DNA of 64,000 nt from Marinifilum sp965230805 (GCF_965230805.1 NZ_OZ246019.1:4154001-4218000); one strand, 5' to 3'. Numbered from the stretch's first letter, positions 1-8,573 are shown. Made by a program: numbers and translations. The notes: a model not told the origin generated them from the sequence alone.

Positions 1-17
1 AGAAATGTTATTGTTTC

Positions 18-48
18 TTTGTTTGTTAAAAATAATAATATAAATTTG
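18..48 (+). promoter_or_regulatory. Bacteroidota-type promoter before the repeat leader
   Basis: TTTG at 18-21, a 19-nt gap and TAAATTTG at 41-48 match the phylum consensus (TTTG, 19-21 nt, TAnnTTTG). Transcription would start near 55, so the tandem repeats at 108-405 would lie inside a roughly 390-nt 5' leader of the next gene. This is a sequence match only. Confidence 0.5.
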
Positions 49-107
49 TTAGGCTTTTGAATAAATAAATCTGGAAATCGGCATTAAAAAAGAGTAATTT
101 ATTGTAA

Positions 108-405
108 TGCCAATTTAGGCAAAGCCAGAAAATTACTTTTTACACCATGCCAGTTTAGGCAAAGCTCAAAAAATGATTTTTTGTGTCATGCCTGTTTAGG
201 CAAAGCCCAAAAAAATGATTTTTCGTGTCATGCCAGTTTAGGCAAAGCCCAAAAAAATGATTTTTTGCCTCGTGCCAGTTTAGGCAAAGCCCAAAAATGA
301 TTTTTTGCCTCGTGCCTGTTTAGGCAAAGCAAAAAATGACATTTTCTAATGCCTGTTTAGGCAAAGCAAAAAATGACAATTTCTAATGCCAGTTTTACAA
401 AAGCA
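108..405 (+). repeat. Eight tandem 37-42 bp repeats with a hairpin core
   Basis: Units begin at about 108, 148, 189, 231, 273, 313, 350 and 387. The conserved core reads TGCC(A/T)GTTTAGGCAAAGC and contains a TGCC/GGCA inverted repeat around a 6-nt loop. Between cores lie A/T-rich spacers that vary in length and sequence. The last unit is degenerate, having lost the GGCA arm. The array lies between a predicted promoter and the start at 445, so it may be transcribed as a string of small hairpins. Confidence 0.85.
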
Positions 406-444
406 GGAAATTAGTTTACAGTTATTAATTTAAAATTTAAACAA

Positions 445-1173
445 ATGACTTTGATTAAAAAGGTATCAACAAGTAGTCGCAACGGCGATATTAGTGCATT
501 ATTAACCCTAATTGTAGAAGCTTTTGCAAAGAAAGACTGGAGTTCTGATGCTTACTTGAGCTCCGAGATTACAACAATAGTGCAGCATGATACTTCGCTA
601 ACTGTGGCCCTTAAGCGATTGCAGCAGTTTTCGCAAATGTCAGAAAAAGACCATGTTCGCGATATGGCAATCCGATCCTTATTTAAATTGGTTGAGGGAT
701 ACACCTACCTGCCGATTGAGGAGCAAAAAGAAGCCGCTCTGGTAGTTTATAATGTATTAGATCATTATGGTTTGTCAATTCAGAATGAGGATCATTCAGA
801 AGAATCAGCTGAATTAAAATCTTTACTTAACGATTTAAATAAGGCTGATATTGTAGCAGCCATTGCCAAGTTGCAAGGTGTAGCCGATCTTGTTGCTGCC
901 CTTACTGTTGCTCAAAACGATTTTCTGAAGGTAGCATTGGAAAAGGCCGAAAGCGATGGAGCCAAAAAAGATTTGGCAACAGCCAGCAAAATTAAAAGAG
1001 CGGCCATTAAAAAATTGAACGACAACCTGGTGGGCTACCTAAACACCATGGCAAAGACACAGCCGGATAGCTACAAAGTCATTGCCCAAACCATTGCCGA
1101 ACTGATTACAAACAACAACGAAAAAGTGAGGCGCCGCCGAACCTCGAACGAGGCTGATGCTGAAGTGATTTAA
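445..1173 (+). CDS. Helical protein of unknown function, DUF6261-like
   Basis: This 242-residue protein has no signal peptide or membrane segment. It is rich in Ala, Leu and Lys and looks largely alpha-helical, ending in a basic patch (KVRRRRT) and an acidic tail. Its size, helical composition and Arg-rich C-terminus resemble the DUF6261 family of Bacteroidota, whose function is unknown; that assignment is from memory of the family and is tentative. No catalytic motif is visible. The gene stands alone behind the repeat leader at 108-405 and is followed by an intrinsic terminator. A second helical protein of the same size at 26884 also follows a tandem-repeat region, but the two proteins are not clearly homologous. 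Confidence 0.75.
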   Translation: MTLIKKVSTSSRNGDISALLTLIVEAFAKKDWSSDAYLSSEITTIVQHDTSLTVALKRLQQFSQMSEKDHVRDMAIRSLFKLVEGYTYLPIEEQKEAALVVYNVLDHYGLSIQNEDHSEESAELKSLLNDLNKADIVAAIAKLQGVADLVAALTVAQNDFLKVALEKAESDGAKKDLATASKIKRAAIKKLNDNLVGYLNTMAKTQPDSYKVIAQTIAELITNNNEKVRRRRTSNEADAEVI

Positions 1174-1189
1174 ACAATTGTATAGAAGG

Positions 1190-1224
1190 ACAAAAGCTTT
1201 CACTTGGTGGAGGCTTTTGTTTTG
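1190..1224 (+). terminator. Intrinsic terminator after the 445-1173 gene
   Basis: The arms ACAAAAGC and GGCTTTTGT enclose a loop of about 14 nt and are followed by TTTTG. The hairpin begins 16 nt after the stop codon. Confidence 0.7.
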
Positions 1225-1324
1225 ATGGAATAGATATGAATACAATGGTACTGTTGTAAATTTATTTTGCATTTAAGAATAAAATTCACAATGAATGGGA
1301 ATTCAGAAATTTGTAAAAAGATTG

Positions 1325-1921
1325 TAAGAAATATTACAGAAGTTTAAAAGTGGGATGTTTATAACTCTTTTGCCCCTGCTGTCATACGAATCCTTTCCTG
1401 GGCTTCGCTAAAAAACATTCTAATTGCTTGTAAAGAAAAATCCCGAACCTACCAAAGTCCGGGATTTTCTCTAACCACTTTTTACTAACCTAAATCTAAT
1501 CCATGAAAAAAACTTCTCTGTTTTGTACATTACAAATGTAGGCTGTACGAGTGCAAAATGGTTTTAAGAAATGTTAAAGAAGTTTAAAAGTGGGATGTTT
1601 ATAACTCTTTTGCCCCTGCTGTCATACGAATCCTTTCCTGGGCTTCGCTAAAAAACATTCTAATTGCTTGCAAAGAAAAATCCCGAACCTACCAAAGTCC
1701 GGGATTTTCTCTAACCACTTTTTACTAACCTAAATCTAATCTATGAAAAAACTTCTCTGTTTTGTACATTACAAATGTAGGCTGTACGAGTGCAAAATGG
1801 TTTTAAGAAATGTTAAAGAAGTTTAAAAGTGGGATGTTTATAAAACTTTTGCCCCTGCTGTCATACGAATCCTTTCCTGGGCTTCGCTAAAAAATATTCT
1901 AATTGCTTGCAAAGAAAAATC
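1325..1921. repeat. 240-bp sequence in about 2.4 tandem copies
   Basis: Copies begin at about 1325, 1565 and 1804, with periods of 240 and 239 bp; the third diverges after about 1921. Copies differ at only a few positions, so the duplication is recent. Each full unit has a GC-rich hairpin (1437-1468 and 1677-1708, arms AAAATCCCG/CGGGATTTT). Read on the minus strand it is followed by TTCTTT and resembles a terminator. On the plus strand, a spacer and an ATG follow, encoding only a short MKK-type peptide. This arrangement looks like a detached 5' leader, but that is inference. No complete gene is present. Confidence 0.85.
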
Positions 1922-2113
1922 CCCCGTGTTGCATTACGAAACGAAGTTCCATAGAATCATATCTTTGCAAGAAATGTTTAAATAAGATATCCTGAAGTAC
2001 CCTCTTTGCTGGTTAAGTGTTTTTAAATAGTTACGAAAATCATAAAAATGTGAAAGAATAAATTATTTTTAAGGCGCAATTTAAAACAGACAACACACAA
2101 ATTAAATAATCGA

Positions 2114-3727
2114 ATGAAAAAATTACTGATGGTATTTTTTGCAGTAAGCTTAATGGCTTCTGCAAACTTATTGGCACAAGGAGTTTTAGAACAAATAAAC
2201 GATCCTTTCTTTGGCGAAAGCTGTACCAGTATTATGGTAGGGAAAAAAGCGTCGACTGATGGATCGGTGATTACAAGTCATACTTGCGACGGAAAATACA
2301 GAACATGGTTGCAAGTTGAACCAGGCCAAAAGTTCAAGAAAGATACTACAACAAAAGTGTATAAAGGAAGCCTTAAAACCGAAACGGCTTGGGACAGAAG
2401 AAAAATGAATGTTGCAGGAACAATTCCTCAAGCTAAAGAAACCTATGCATATTTAAATACCGCTTATCCGTGCTTAAACGAAAAACAGTTGGCCATTGGC
2501 GAAACTACCATCGTTGGGCCTAAAGAGTTGGTTAACGAAAAGGGAATGTTCCTGATTGAAGAATTGGAGCGTGTTGCTTTACAGCGCTGCACAACTGCTC
2601 GCGATGCCATTAAATTAATCGGCAAATTGATTAAAGAATATGGTTATGGCGATTGGGGTGAGTGCATAACCATTGCCGATAAAAAGGAAGTTTGGCAAAT
2701 GGAGATTTTTGGCGAAGGTCCCGATAATATTGGTGGAGTATGGGCAGCTCAGCGTATTCCTGACAATCATGTAGGTGTATCAGCAAATATTTCAAGAATC
2801 GGTGTTATCGATAAAAAGAACAAAGACTACTTCCTATATTCTGATAATGTTTTCTCGGTAGCGAAGGATTTGAAAAGATGGGATGGTAAAGAAGAATTTA
2901 AATTCTGGAAAGCCTATGGTAAGGTGGATAAGCCATTCAAAATTCGCGAGTTTTTTATCCTTAATGCATTGGCTCCATCATTAAAATTAGATTTTGAAGC
3001 CGACGAATTGCCATTCTCGGTTAAACCGGATAAAAAAGTTTCGGTTCGCGATGTAATTGCCTTGTACCGCGAAACTTACGAAGGAACAAAGTACGACATG
3101 ACTCAGAACCTAAAAGTGGTAAAGAAAAAGTACAACGAGGAAAAAGAGGTAATTGGTGCTGATACTTTAACGGCTCCAAATGCTCATCCTTGGCCAACAC
3201 GTGATCACAGAAACTTACGCAACTACCTAAAAGAGGGTACCATTGAGTATCAGAGAACGGTTGCTGTTGCCTGGTGTTCCTACTCTCACATCATCCAGTT
3301 AAGAGAGTGGTTGCCCAATGAAATTGGTGGCCGAGCTTGGTTCTCTTTCGATAATCCTGCTCAAAGTCCGCGTATCCCAATTTATTCCGGAACTACTGTA
3401 TTGCCTGAAAGTTTTAACTATTGCGGTCAGAAGCGTTATCGCAATGATGCAGCAATTTGGCAATACCGTAAAGCAAATAAGTTGGCTACTTTGCAATGGC
3501 AAAAAACCAAAAAGGGCATGATGGAAGAAGTTGCTTACTTTGAAAACAAAGGATTTGATGAGGCTGAATATTACGAAGCTAAAATCAAAAAGCTTTTAGA
3601 AGAGGGCAAGAAAAAAGAAGCAAGCATACTTCTAAATAAATTCACAAAAGATTTTACAGGAGCCACAATGCTGCGTTGGAAAGAATTGGAAAACGAATAC
3701 TGGGGAAGATTTGGATTAGGATTCTAA
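2114..3727 (+). CDS. Secreted C69-family dipeptidase
   Basis: This 537-residue protein has a signal peptide (residues 1-22, ending near LLAQG) and then the peptidase C69 N-terminal region. Cys at about residue 36 in ESCTSIMVG is the expected N-terminal nucleophile of this Ntn-hydrolase family, followed by TDGSVITSH, typical of PepD-like enzymes. The family cleaves dipeptides with broad specificity. The signal peptide and a propeptide of about 13 residues before the Cys point to periplasmic or surface activity after self-processing. Length is usual for Bacteroidota members. It is monocistronic, flanked upstream by the 240-bp repeats and downstream by a strong terminator, and probably serves peptide nutrition or murein-peptide turnover. 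Confidence 0.9.
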   Translation: MKKLLMVFFAVSLMASANLLAQGVLEQINDPFFGESCTSIMVGKKASTDGSVITSHTCDGKYRTWLQVEPGQKFKKDTTTKVYKGSLKTETAWDRRKMNVAGTIPQAKETYAYLNTAYPCLNEKQLAIGETTIVGPKELVNEKGMFLIEELERVALQRCTTARDAIKLIGKLIKEYGYGDWGECITIADKKEVWQMEIFGEGPDNIGGVWAAQRIPDNHVGVSANISRIGVIDKKNKDYFLYSDNVFSVAKDLKRWDGKEEFKFWKAYGKVDKPFKIREFFILNALAPSLKLDFEADELPFSVKPDKKVSVRDVIALYRETYEGTKYDMTQNLKVVKKKYNEEKEVIGADTLTAPNAHPWPTRDHRNLRNYLKEGTIEYQRTVAVAWCSYSHIIQLREWLPNEIGGRAWFSFDNPAQSPRIPIYSGTTVLPESFNYCGQKRYRNDAAIWQYRKANKLATLQWQKTKKGMMEEVAYFENKGFDEAEYYEAKIKKLLEEGKKKEASILLNKFTKDFTGATMLRWKELENEYWGRFGLGF

Positions 3728-3748
3728 AAGTATAATGAGAATATAGCG

Positions 3749-3782
3749 AAAACCATTTACTGTTCGGTAAATGGTTTTTTTA
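3749..3782 (+). terminator. Intrinsic terminator after the C69 peptidase
   Basis: AAACCATTTAC and GTAAATGGTTT form an 11-bp stem around a TGTTCG loop, followed by a T-run. It lies between convergent genes. Confidence 0.85.
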
Positions 3783-3841
3783 TGCTGTAATTTAGCCTAC
3801 TGTTTCGTTGCAAACTTATTAATTTTATGGCGATACTGATA

Positions 3842-4570
3842 TTAGCTTGCCTCAACAATTAAAGGTAGGCTGTTTTCTATATGATTTTCGCGTTTAAAGT
3901 TTCCGAAAAACGAAATGTTTGTAAATCCTTCTTTTCGCAGCAGTTTTTCAATTTTTGATTTTCTTAATGCCAATAATGCAATGCAGTTTTGAATGCATTG
4001 ATTGCTTTCTTTAATGCTTAAGGTAGTTTCAAAATCAACTTTCCCCAGTGAAGAATGGTACTTATACTTGCGTTCAAACTTTATGATTCCATTTTCGATG
4101 GTAGGGAGGTGGTCGATATTCTGATCAATAATTCTGTCGTAATTGATGATCTGAAAAAGCAATTTCCCATCTTTCTTTAAAACCGATTTTGCATTTCGAA
4201 AGAATTGCAAAACCTCTTCATAAGAATTCAAATGCACCAAGGTGTTGCCAAAACAGGCAATAATATCAAATGAGTTTGCGCCGAAAGCAGATTCCAACTC
4301 TAGCATATTTTGCAAATGGAAATCAAGATTTTTGAATTTCTTTCCTTTTGCAATTGCCTGGTCAATCATTCCTTTATCCAAATCAATACCAATTACCTTT
4401 TGGCACGATTCAGCTAGCTTTAATGATAAATCACCAATGGCACATCCAATATCCAATACGGAAAGTTGATCTTTAGCTTGCTGATGACTCTTTTCAATAA
4501 AATCAACCTGCATGTTATTCAAAGGAAATATGTATTGGTAGTATTTTGATATGCTTTCGTAGAAGTTCAT
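3842..4570 (-). CDS. Class I SAM-dependent methyltransferase
   Basis: The 242-residue protein contains the glycine-rich SAM-binding motif I (VLDIGCAIGDLSLKLA, about residues 39-54) and an acidic motif II region (VIGIDLDKGMI), followed by IIACFGNTLVH and a Rossmann-type continuation. This identifies a small-molecule or protein methyltransferase of the UbiE/Methyltransf_25 type, but the substrate cannot be read from sequence. It is the last gene of a minus-strand series (membrane protein, HTH_34 regulator, creD, dgkA) and starts 16 nt after the dgkA remnant, so the MITE inside dgkA may affect its expression. Confidence 0.85.
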   Translation of the reverse strand: MNFYESISKYYQYIFPLNNMQVDFIEKSHQQAKDQLSVLDIGCAIGDLSLKLAESCQKVIGIDLDKGMIDQAIAKGKKFKNLDFHLQNMLELESAFGANSFDIIACFGNTLVHLNSYEEVLQFFRNAKSVLKKDGKLLFQIINYDRIIDQNIDHLPTIENGIIKFERKYKYHSSLGKVDFETTLSIKESNQCIQNCIALLALRKSKIEKLLRKEGFTNISFFGNFKRENHIENSLPLIVEAS

Positions 4571-4586
4571 AACCTTTGGTATCGGT

Positions 4587-5234
4587 TTATAAGTTTGTCA
4601 ATTTAGGTAAAAAAATAAGTAATCCTACAAGTAATGCAGTTATTGCACCAATTAATACCGCTGCCGCTGATATGTCTTTTATCTTCTTGATTTTATCATG
4701 ATAATCAGGATGAATAAAATCACAAATATTTTCGATAGCAGTATTAAATAACGTGAGTTCGCCGTAAAATTCTATCCACAGAAAGTTATCTTTGTGATAG
4801 ATTTGCATTAAAAATTTGGAAAGAATAGCGGGCTATTTTGAGGAATTTTTAATGTGAAGATGTCGTAAAGAGAACTTTCCATTATGTGTTAGCCTGCTTT
4901 CGGCATAAATTTGCTCAAATCTTCTTAAAATATCCCGATATTCCTTCGAAAATCTGATAAAATTTCTACTAAAATCAGATCAAACTGTGAACGAATTTTA
5001 CCTCGAACTCACGTTAAATAGTTCAGCAACAACAACAAATCCAATCGAGAAAAGAATGGCAAGCATTTCCAACTTCCTAAGTTTAAGGATAGTGCTTAAA
5101 ATATAAATGATAATGCCAATACCCAGGTGAATTTTAGCATTGTCTTCTTCTTTAACTACAGTTTTCAAACCTGAGATAGCATGCCTTAAACTTTTGAGCC
5201 TGGCTTTAATGGAAAATTTGCATTCTTTTCTCAT
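4587..5234 (-). pseudogene. dgkA: Diacylglycerol/undecaprenol kinase, split by a MITE
   Basis: Two minus-strand pieces together make one DgkA-type kinase. The upstream piece (4998-5234) carries the N-terminus and first membrane helices up to VVVAELFN. The downstream piece (within 4587-4808) resumes at LFNTAIENICDF and ends with KDISAAAVLIGAI and the last membrane helix. Removing the 264-bp insertion plus one copy of the 6-bp target duplication restores GCTGAACTATTTAATACTGC, encoding the family motif AELFNTAIE and a protein of about 125 residues, the normal size. The break falls inside the conserved active-site motif, so the gene is almost certainly inactive. The family phosphorylates diacylglycerol or undecaprenol at the inner membrane. 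It begins 20 nt after creD. Confidence 0.9.
4751..5014 (-). mobile_element. MITE copy 1, 264 bp, inserted in dgkA
   Basis: Terminal inverted repeats ACGTGAGTTCG(C/A)(C/G)GTAAAATT face each other at the two ends. The element is flanked by direct repeats TAAATA at 4745-4750 and 5015-5020, a 6-bp target duplication. It encodes no protein. On the minus strand its interior shares blocks with the copies at 33538 and 44506, including AGTAGAAATT, CGAAGGAATATCGGGATA and GGAAAGTTCTCTT. It must be mobilised by a transposase elsewhere. Confidence 0.9.
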
Positions 5235-5254
5235 ACTTCAATTGGATTTAAAAG

Positions 5255-6598
5255 TTATTCAGCTCTCACTTGCAGTTTATACCAATTGATATTTCTGGTA
5301 AAGTACATGGTAATAGCAAGAATTAATGTTAAACCAATGCTTCCCATTAGTAAAGCATAATCAGCCAACTGTAGGGTAACAAATAAAAAGGTGTAAATGC
5401 CCAGTATTGTTGAAGTGAGTATTCCTGTAAATTTGAACGATTTAAATACACTTGTTGAGTAAAGAGAAATTAATAAGCAACTTACACTAGCCGATATTAA
5501 ATAGGCAATATTAAAATTGGTGTGTTCTGATATTGAAATGAGCAATACATAGAACAAGCAAAGCGTCAATCCTACCAATGTATATTGGAAAGGATGAATT
5601 TTTTTACCATTTAGTATCTCAACCAGGAAAAACACCAGGAAAATAAGTGCGATGGTCATAACCGCATACTTCGACGAACGAGTTGCCTTTTGATAGTCGT
5701 CCAAAGGCATTATTAAATCAACACCAAAACTTGACTCCTGCATTCTTTTGCCCATATTTCGATTTACCCATGATTGAGGATAGTTTCGATTAAGAAGGAG
5801 CGCTTTCCAGTTTGCGGTAAAACCTTCATCGCTCACTTCTCTGGTTTTGGGTATAAAATTGCCATTAAAGCTAGGCGATGGCCAAGGTGATTTTAGCTGT
5901 ACTTCGCTTGTGCCACCAACAGGAATAAAGGAAAGGTTTTGACTTCCTTGAAGATTTAAATCAAATGAAAAATTAAGCTCTTGGGTATAATCTTCTGCAA
6001 GATTTGGAATATCAATACTTACACCAGATCTCATCATTTCCGGCAAACGAGAGCCAGCTTGTACCCTTAGTTTTTCTTTGCCCCAATTCAACTCAATTAG
6101 CTCTTCTATACCTCTTAGGTCGGAAATGCCTATGCTTACAAACGCCTTGTCGAATTGAATTTCTTTGAGTCCGCTTTTATCAATCTTTGCATTTAAATCA
6201 AACTTACCAGATACTTTTAGATTACTGCGATATACAACTACCTCGTAAATGCCACGCTTTAATGTTTTAGGTTCAACATCTCCGTTAATCTTTAAGGTCT
6301 CGGGAAGTATGTAAAGATTTTTAATTTGCTGAACCGTTTCATTCTCTTTATCATGATATTCGTAAAGAAGGGGAATGGTAAGAACAGGGCCGTTAATTTG
6401 TTGTTCGTTTGCCCATTTCGAACTTACTTCTTGCAGTACAGATCGATTTAAATTTTTTCGCTCCGAAATGATTGATTTAATCATGCTCGAAGGGATTAAT
6501 AGTAAAAGCATTAGAACCGTAATGGTTGTAAGTTTTAGTCCTACCGATTGTTTTAACCAATTGCTAAATTTTTCGAATGGGCTTTGTTCTTTGTTCAT
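5255..6598 (-). CDS. creD: Inner-membrane protein CreD
   Basis: The 447-residue protein has an N-terminal membrane helix (LTTITVLMLLLLIPSSMI), a large periplasmic domain, and several C-terminal membrane helices, the CreD (PF06123) architecture. CreD is linked to envelope stress and colicin or beta-lactam phenotypes in enterobacteria, but its biochemical role is not known. The start at MNKEQSPF was chosen over one 11 codons upstream because the longer version would read through the palindromic operator at 6618-6634. It follows an HTH_34 regulator gene and a small membrane protein, a common combination in this phylum. Confidence 0.88.
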   Translation of the reverse strand: MNKEQSPFEKFSNWLKQSVGLKLTTITVLMLLLLIPSSMIKSIISERKNLNRSVLQEVSSKWANEQQINGPVLTIPLLYEYHDKENETVQQIKNLYILPETLKINGDVEPKTLKRGIYEVVVYRSNLKVSGKFDLNAKIDKSGLKEIQFDKAFVSIGISDLRGIEELIELNWGKEKLRVQAGSRLPEMMRSGVSIDIPNLAEDYTQELNFSFDLNLQGSQNLSFIPVGGTSEVQLKSPWPSPSFNGNFIPKTREVSDEGFTANWKALLLNRNYPQSWVNRNMGKRMQESSFGVDLIMPLDDYQKATRSSKYAVMTIALIFLVFFLVEILNGKKIHPFQYTLVGLTLCLFYVLLISISEHTNFNIAYLISASVSCLLISLYSTSVFKSFKFTGILTSTILGIYTFLFVTLQLADYALLMGSIGLTLILAITMYFTRNINWYKLQVRAE

Positions 6599-6617
6599 GT
6601 TTCTATCTTTTAAAAGT

Positions 6618-6634
6618 ACTTTGAAAATCAAAGT
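6618..6634 (-). promoter_or_regulatory. Palindromic operator upstream of creD
   Basis: ACTTTGAAAATCAAAGT has 7-bp arms around AAA. It differs at one position from the core of the operator at 7561-7579, and both lie about 20 bp or less upstream of their gene's start. The likely ligand is the HTH_34 protein encoded between them. Confidence 0.65.
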
Positions 6635-6649
6635 GGGATGAGAAAAAAA

Positions 6650-6940
6650 TTATTTTAATAATTGCTCTATGGCTTTAATGTGTTTTAAAAATGCGGCCTT
6701 TCCTTCGTTTGTTGCGCTGTATTTTGTATTTGGTTTGCGATCTAAAAACTCTTTCTGAACTCTTATGTACTCATTTTTTTCCAAAGATTTAAGGTGACTT
6801 GCCAGGTTGCCATCGGTAACGCCTAATAGATTTTTTAAAGAGTTAAAATCCAGATAGTCGTTCACCACCAAAGCTGACATTACACCAAGTCGAATTCGGT
6901 TCTCAAAAGCTTTATTTAAATCTTTTAAAATATCTTTCAC
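6650..6940 (-). CDS. HTH_34 winged-helix transcriptional regulator
   Basis: The 96-residue protein is a single winged-helix domain. LNKAFENRIRLGVMSAL, then LKNLLGVTDGNLASHLKSLE (recognition helix) and FLDRKPNTKYSATNEGKAAF (wing) match the HTH_34 (PF13601) family of small MarR/ArsR-like dimeric repressors. The start is taken as the GTG at 6940, which overlaps the TGA stop of the upstream gene by four bases (GTGA) and implies translational coupling; an upstream ATG would add 21 residues with no counterpart in the family. It probably binds the palindromes at 7561-7579 and 6618-6634, repressing its own operon and creD. The inducer is unknown. Confidence 0.88.
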   Translation of the reverse strand: MKDILKDLNKAFENRIRLGVMSALVVNDYLDFNSLKNLLGVTDGNLASHLKSLEKNEYIRVQKEFLDRKPNTKYSATNEGKAAFLKHIKAIEQLLK

Positions 6941-7554
6941 GACTTGTACTTTACTTCCATTATAATACCGTAAACAATATGAAGAACTCCAAATCCAATG
7001 CACCAGAAAATAAGACCATATCCAATAAAATAGGTGGCTATCAATCCTAAAACAATTTCCAGAATCCCCAAGCTGCGTACTTCGGTTAATGTATATTTAC
7101 TGGCATTCACCAAGGCCAATCCATAAAACAGAAGTGTAAGAGGTGCAATTAAACCAACATATCCTTTTATTAAAATCAGCAAACAGAACATTCCTCCGGA
7201 AAGCAGGGGAATAAATAGATTTATTAATAATCTTTTGGTCTGCGAATCCCAGATATTTTGTTTGGTGCGTTTTACCTTTAAGCGAGTAAAGAAAATTCCG
7301 AAGCCAACAGCCATAATAAGAGTTAAGAATCCAATTCCAAGTAAGAGGATCAATTGGTCAAAACTCATTAAAGTCCTGTCGAAATTTTGATATCCCGTTT
7401 TTGAATAAACAATTATCCATGCAAAATAGGCACCGATCAGTGCAATTAATCCTGCCGAAATGCCCGATAAGCCACTCAATGAAATAAACTTGGACGATTT
7501 GTTCATCATCTCCTTAATCTCACTTAAATCTTCAATGTATTTCTGTTGATTCAT
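6937..7554 (-). CDS. Polytopic membrane protein of unknown function
   Basis: The 205-residue protein has about six hydrophobic segments, arranged in pairs, after a charged N-terminus (MNQQKYIEDLSEIKEMMNKSS). It has no recognisable catalytic motif. Such proteins commonly precede HTH_34 regulators in Bacteroidota and may act with them in envelope sensing, which is inference. The start at 7554 was preferred over one seven codons upstream because the palindromic operator would otherwise be inside the coding region. Its stop overlaps the regulator start by four bases. Confidence 0.8.
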   Translation of the reverse strand: MNQQKYIEDLSEIKEMMNKSSKFISLSGLSGISAGLIALIGAYFAWIIVYSKTGYQNFDRTLMSFDQLILLLGIGFLTLIMAVGFGIFFTRLKVKRTKQNIWDSQTKRLLINLFIPLLSGGMFCLLILIKGYVGLIAPLTLLFYGLALVNASKYTLTEVRSLGILEIVLGLIATYFIGYGLIFWCIGFGVLHIVYGIIMEVKYKS

Positions 7555-7560
7555 AAAAAG

Positions 7561-7608
7561 TACTTTGAAATTCAAAGTAAAAGTATTGCTTTTTTTTTAT
7601 TCTCCAAA
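7561..7608 (-). promoter_or_regulatory. Promoter overlapped by a 19-bp perfect palindrome
   Basis: On the minus strand, TTTG (7605-7608), a 19-nt gap and TACTTTTA (7578-7585) form a Bacteroidota-type promoter. The perfect palindrome TACTTTGAAATTCAAAGTA at 7561-7579 overlaps the -7 box by two bases and covers the expected start point, a classic repressor position. A near copy precedes creD at 6618-6634. Confidence 0.7.
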
Positions 7609-7757
7609 ATAATCTTGATTTTGTGCAAAACACATTTTTTAATAAAAAGGGTATAATTTGTTCCGAAGAAAAAGATGTTTATATTTCGGCTCTTGATTGA
7701 AATTAAATAAATACTACATCTACGAAAATTGTAACCAGGTGAAAAAATTATAAGCAG

Positions 7758-8573
7758 ATGAAATCAGTTTATCCCATTTTAATCTTGGCTCTTGTGCTGT
7801 TGAGCGCATGCAATCCAAAGTCTACCAAACAAGAAATCGCCTTGGGCGATACTATTCAAACAGCCAGTGGTTTAAAGTACATTTACCTTAAAAAAGGTGA
7901 TGGACGTAAAATTGAAACCGGCTGTAAAGTTGGTGCATATCTAAGCTTGAAGGTTAAAGATCAGGTCGTATGGAATACCAACAAATTACCTGATTCCTTA
8001 TTTACTTATCTTGCAGATTATTCGCGCCTGATTAAAGGATTTACCGAAGTGAGCATGCTATTGCGTGAAGGCGATGAGGTAGTTGCTATTCTTCCGGATT
8101 CATTGGCATATGGTGCCAAGGGTGCCGGCGACATTATTCCTCCGCATTCTACTTTAATTTACGATCAATTTAAAGTGCTAAAGGTTGATGCCCCAAAAAA
8201 GTTTTTATCTGATCTGTTGTATGCGGATGTTAAGGAGAGATCTTTGAATGCTGCTGTGGCAACTTTCCAAAAAATTACCGAAGGAGAGGAGTCGGAAAAT
8301 TATTATACGGATAGCGAGCAATTAAATAGAGTTTGGGAACAGTTAAGCAGGGATAGTTTATATGCAAAGGCAGCCGATTATGCCGTTAAATTTGGTGAGC
8401 TGGCAAAGGATGATCGATTAAAATATAGAAATGTATTGTCCCTGGAAAGCATGGGTGAATATCTTAAAGCTAAGGATCATCTGGAAATACTTCTTGCTGA
8501 TGACCCGGAGAACAAAATGATGCAGGATAAAATGATTGATTTATGCAAAAAGCATAGGATGAATAACAAATAG
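7758..8573 (+). CDS. FKBP-type peptidyl-prolyl isomerase lipoprotein
   Basis: The 271-residue protein begins with a lipoprotein signal (LLSAC, Cys at about residue 18). The FKBP fold follows (about residues 35-145): SGLKYIYLKKGDGRKIETGCKVGAYLSL, a flap segment, LLREGDEVVAILPDSLAYGAKGAGDIIPPHSTLIYD. The pattern YGxxGxxxxIPPxSxLxxD is the family signature. The C-terminal 120 residues look helical and TPR-like and may bind clients. It should act as a membrane-anchored folding factor in the periplasm. It is monocistronic. Active-site aromatic residues are only partly conserved, so a chaperone role without strong isomerase activity is possible. Confidence 0.85.
   Translation: MKSVYPILILALVLLSACNPKSTKQEIALGDTIQTASGLKYIYLKKGDGRKIETGCKVGAYLSLKVKDQVVWNTNKLPDSLFTYLADYSRLIKGFTEVSMLLREGDEVVAILPDSLAYGAKGAGDIIPPHSTLIYDQFKVLKVDAPKKFLSDLLYADVKERSLNAAVATFQKITEGEESENYYTDSEQLNRVWEQLSRDSLYAKAADYAVKFGELAKDDRLKYRNVLSLESMGEYLKAKDHLEILLADDPENKMMQDKMIDLCKKHRMNNK

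Noticed and set aside
108..405. CRISPR array
   Set aside because: The cores are only about 18 bp, the spacers are 19-24 nt, similar to one another and A/T-rich, and there is no cas gene.
1039..1272. 77-residue minus-strand frame overlapping the first gene
   Set aside because: It is antisense to the coding region and runs through the terminator.
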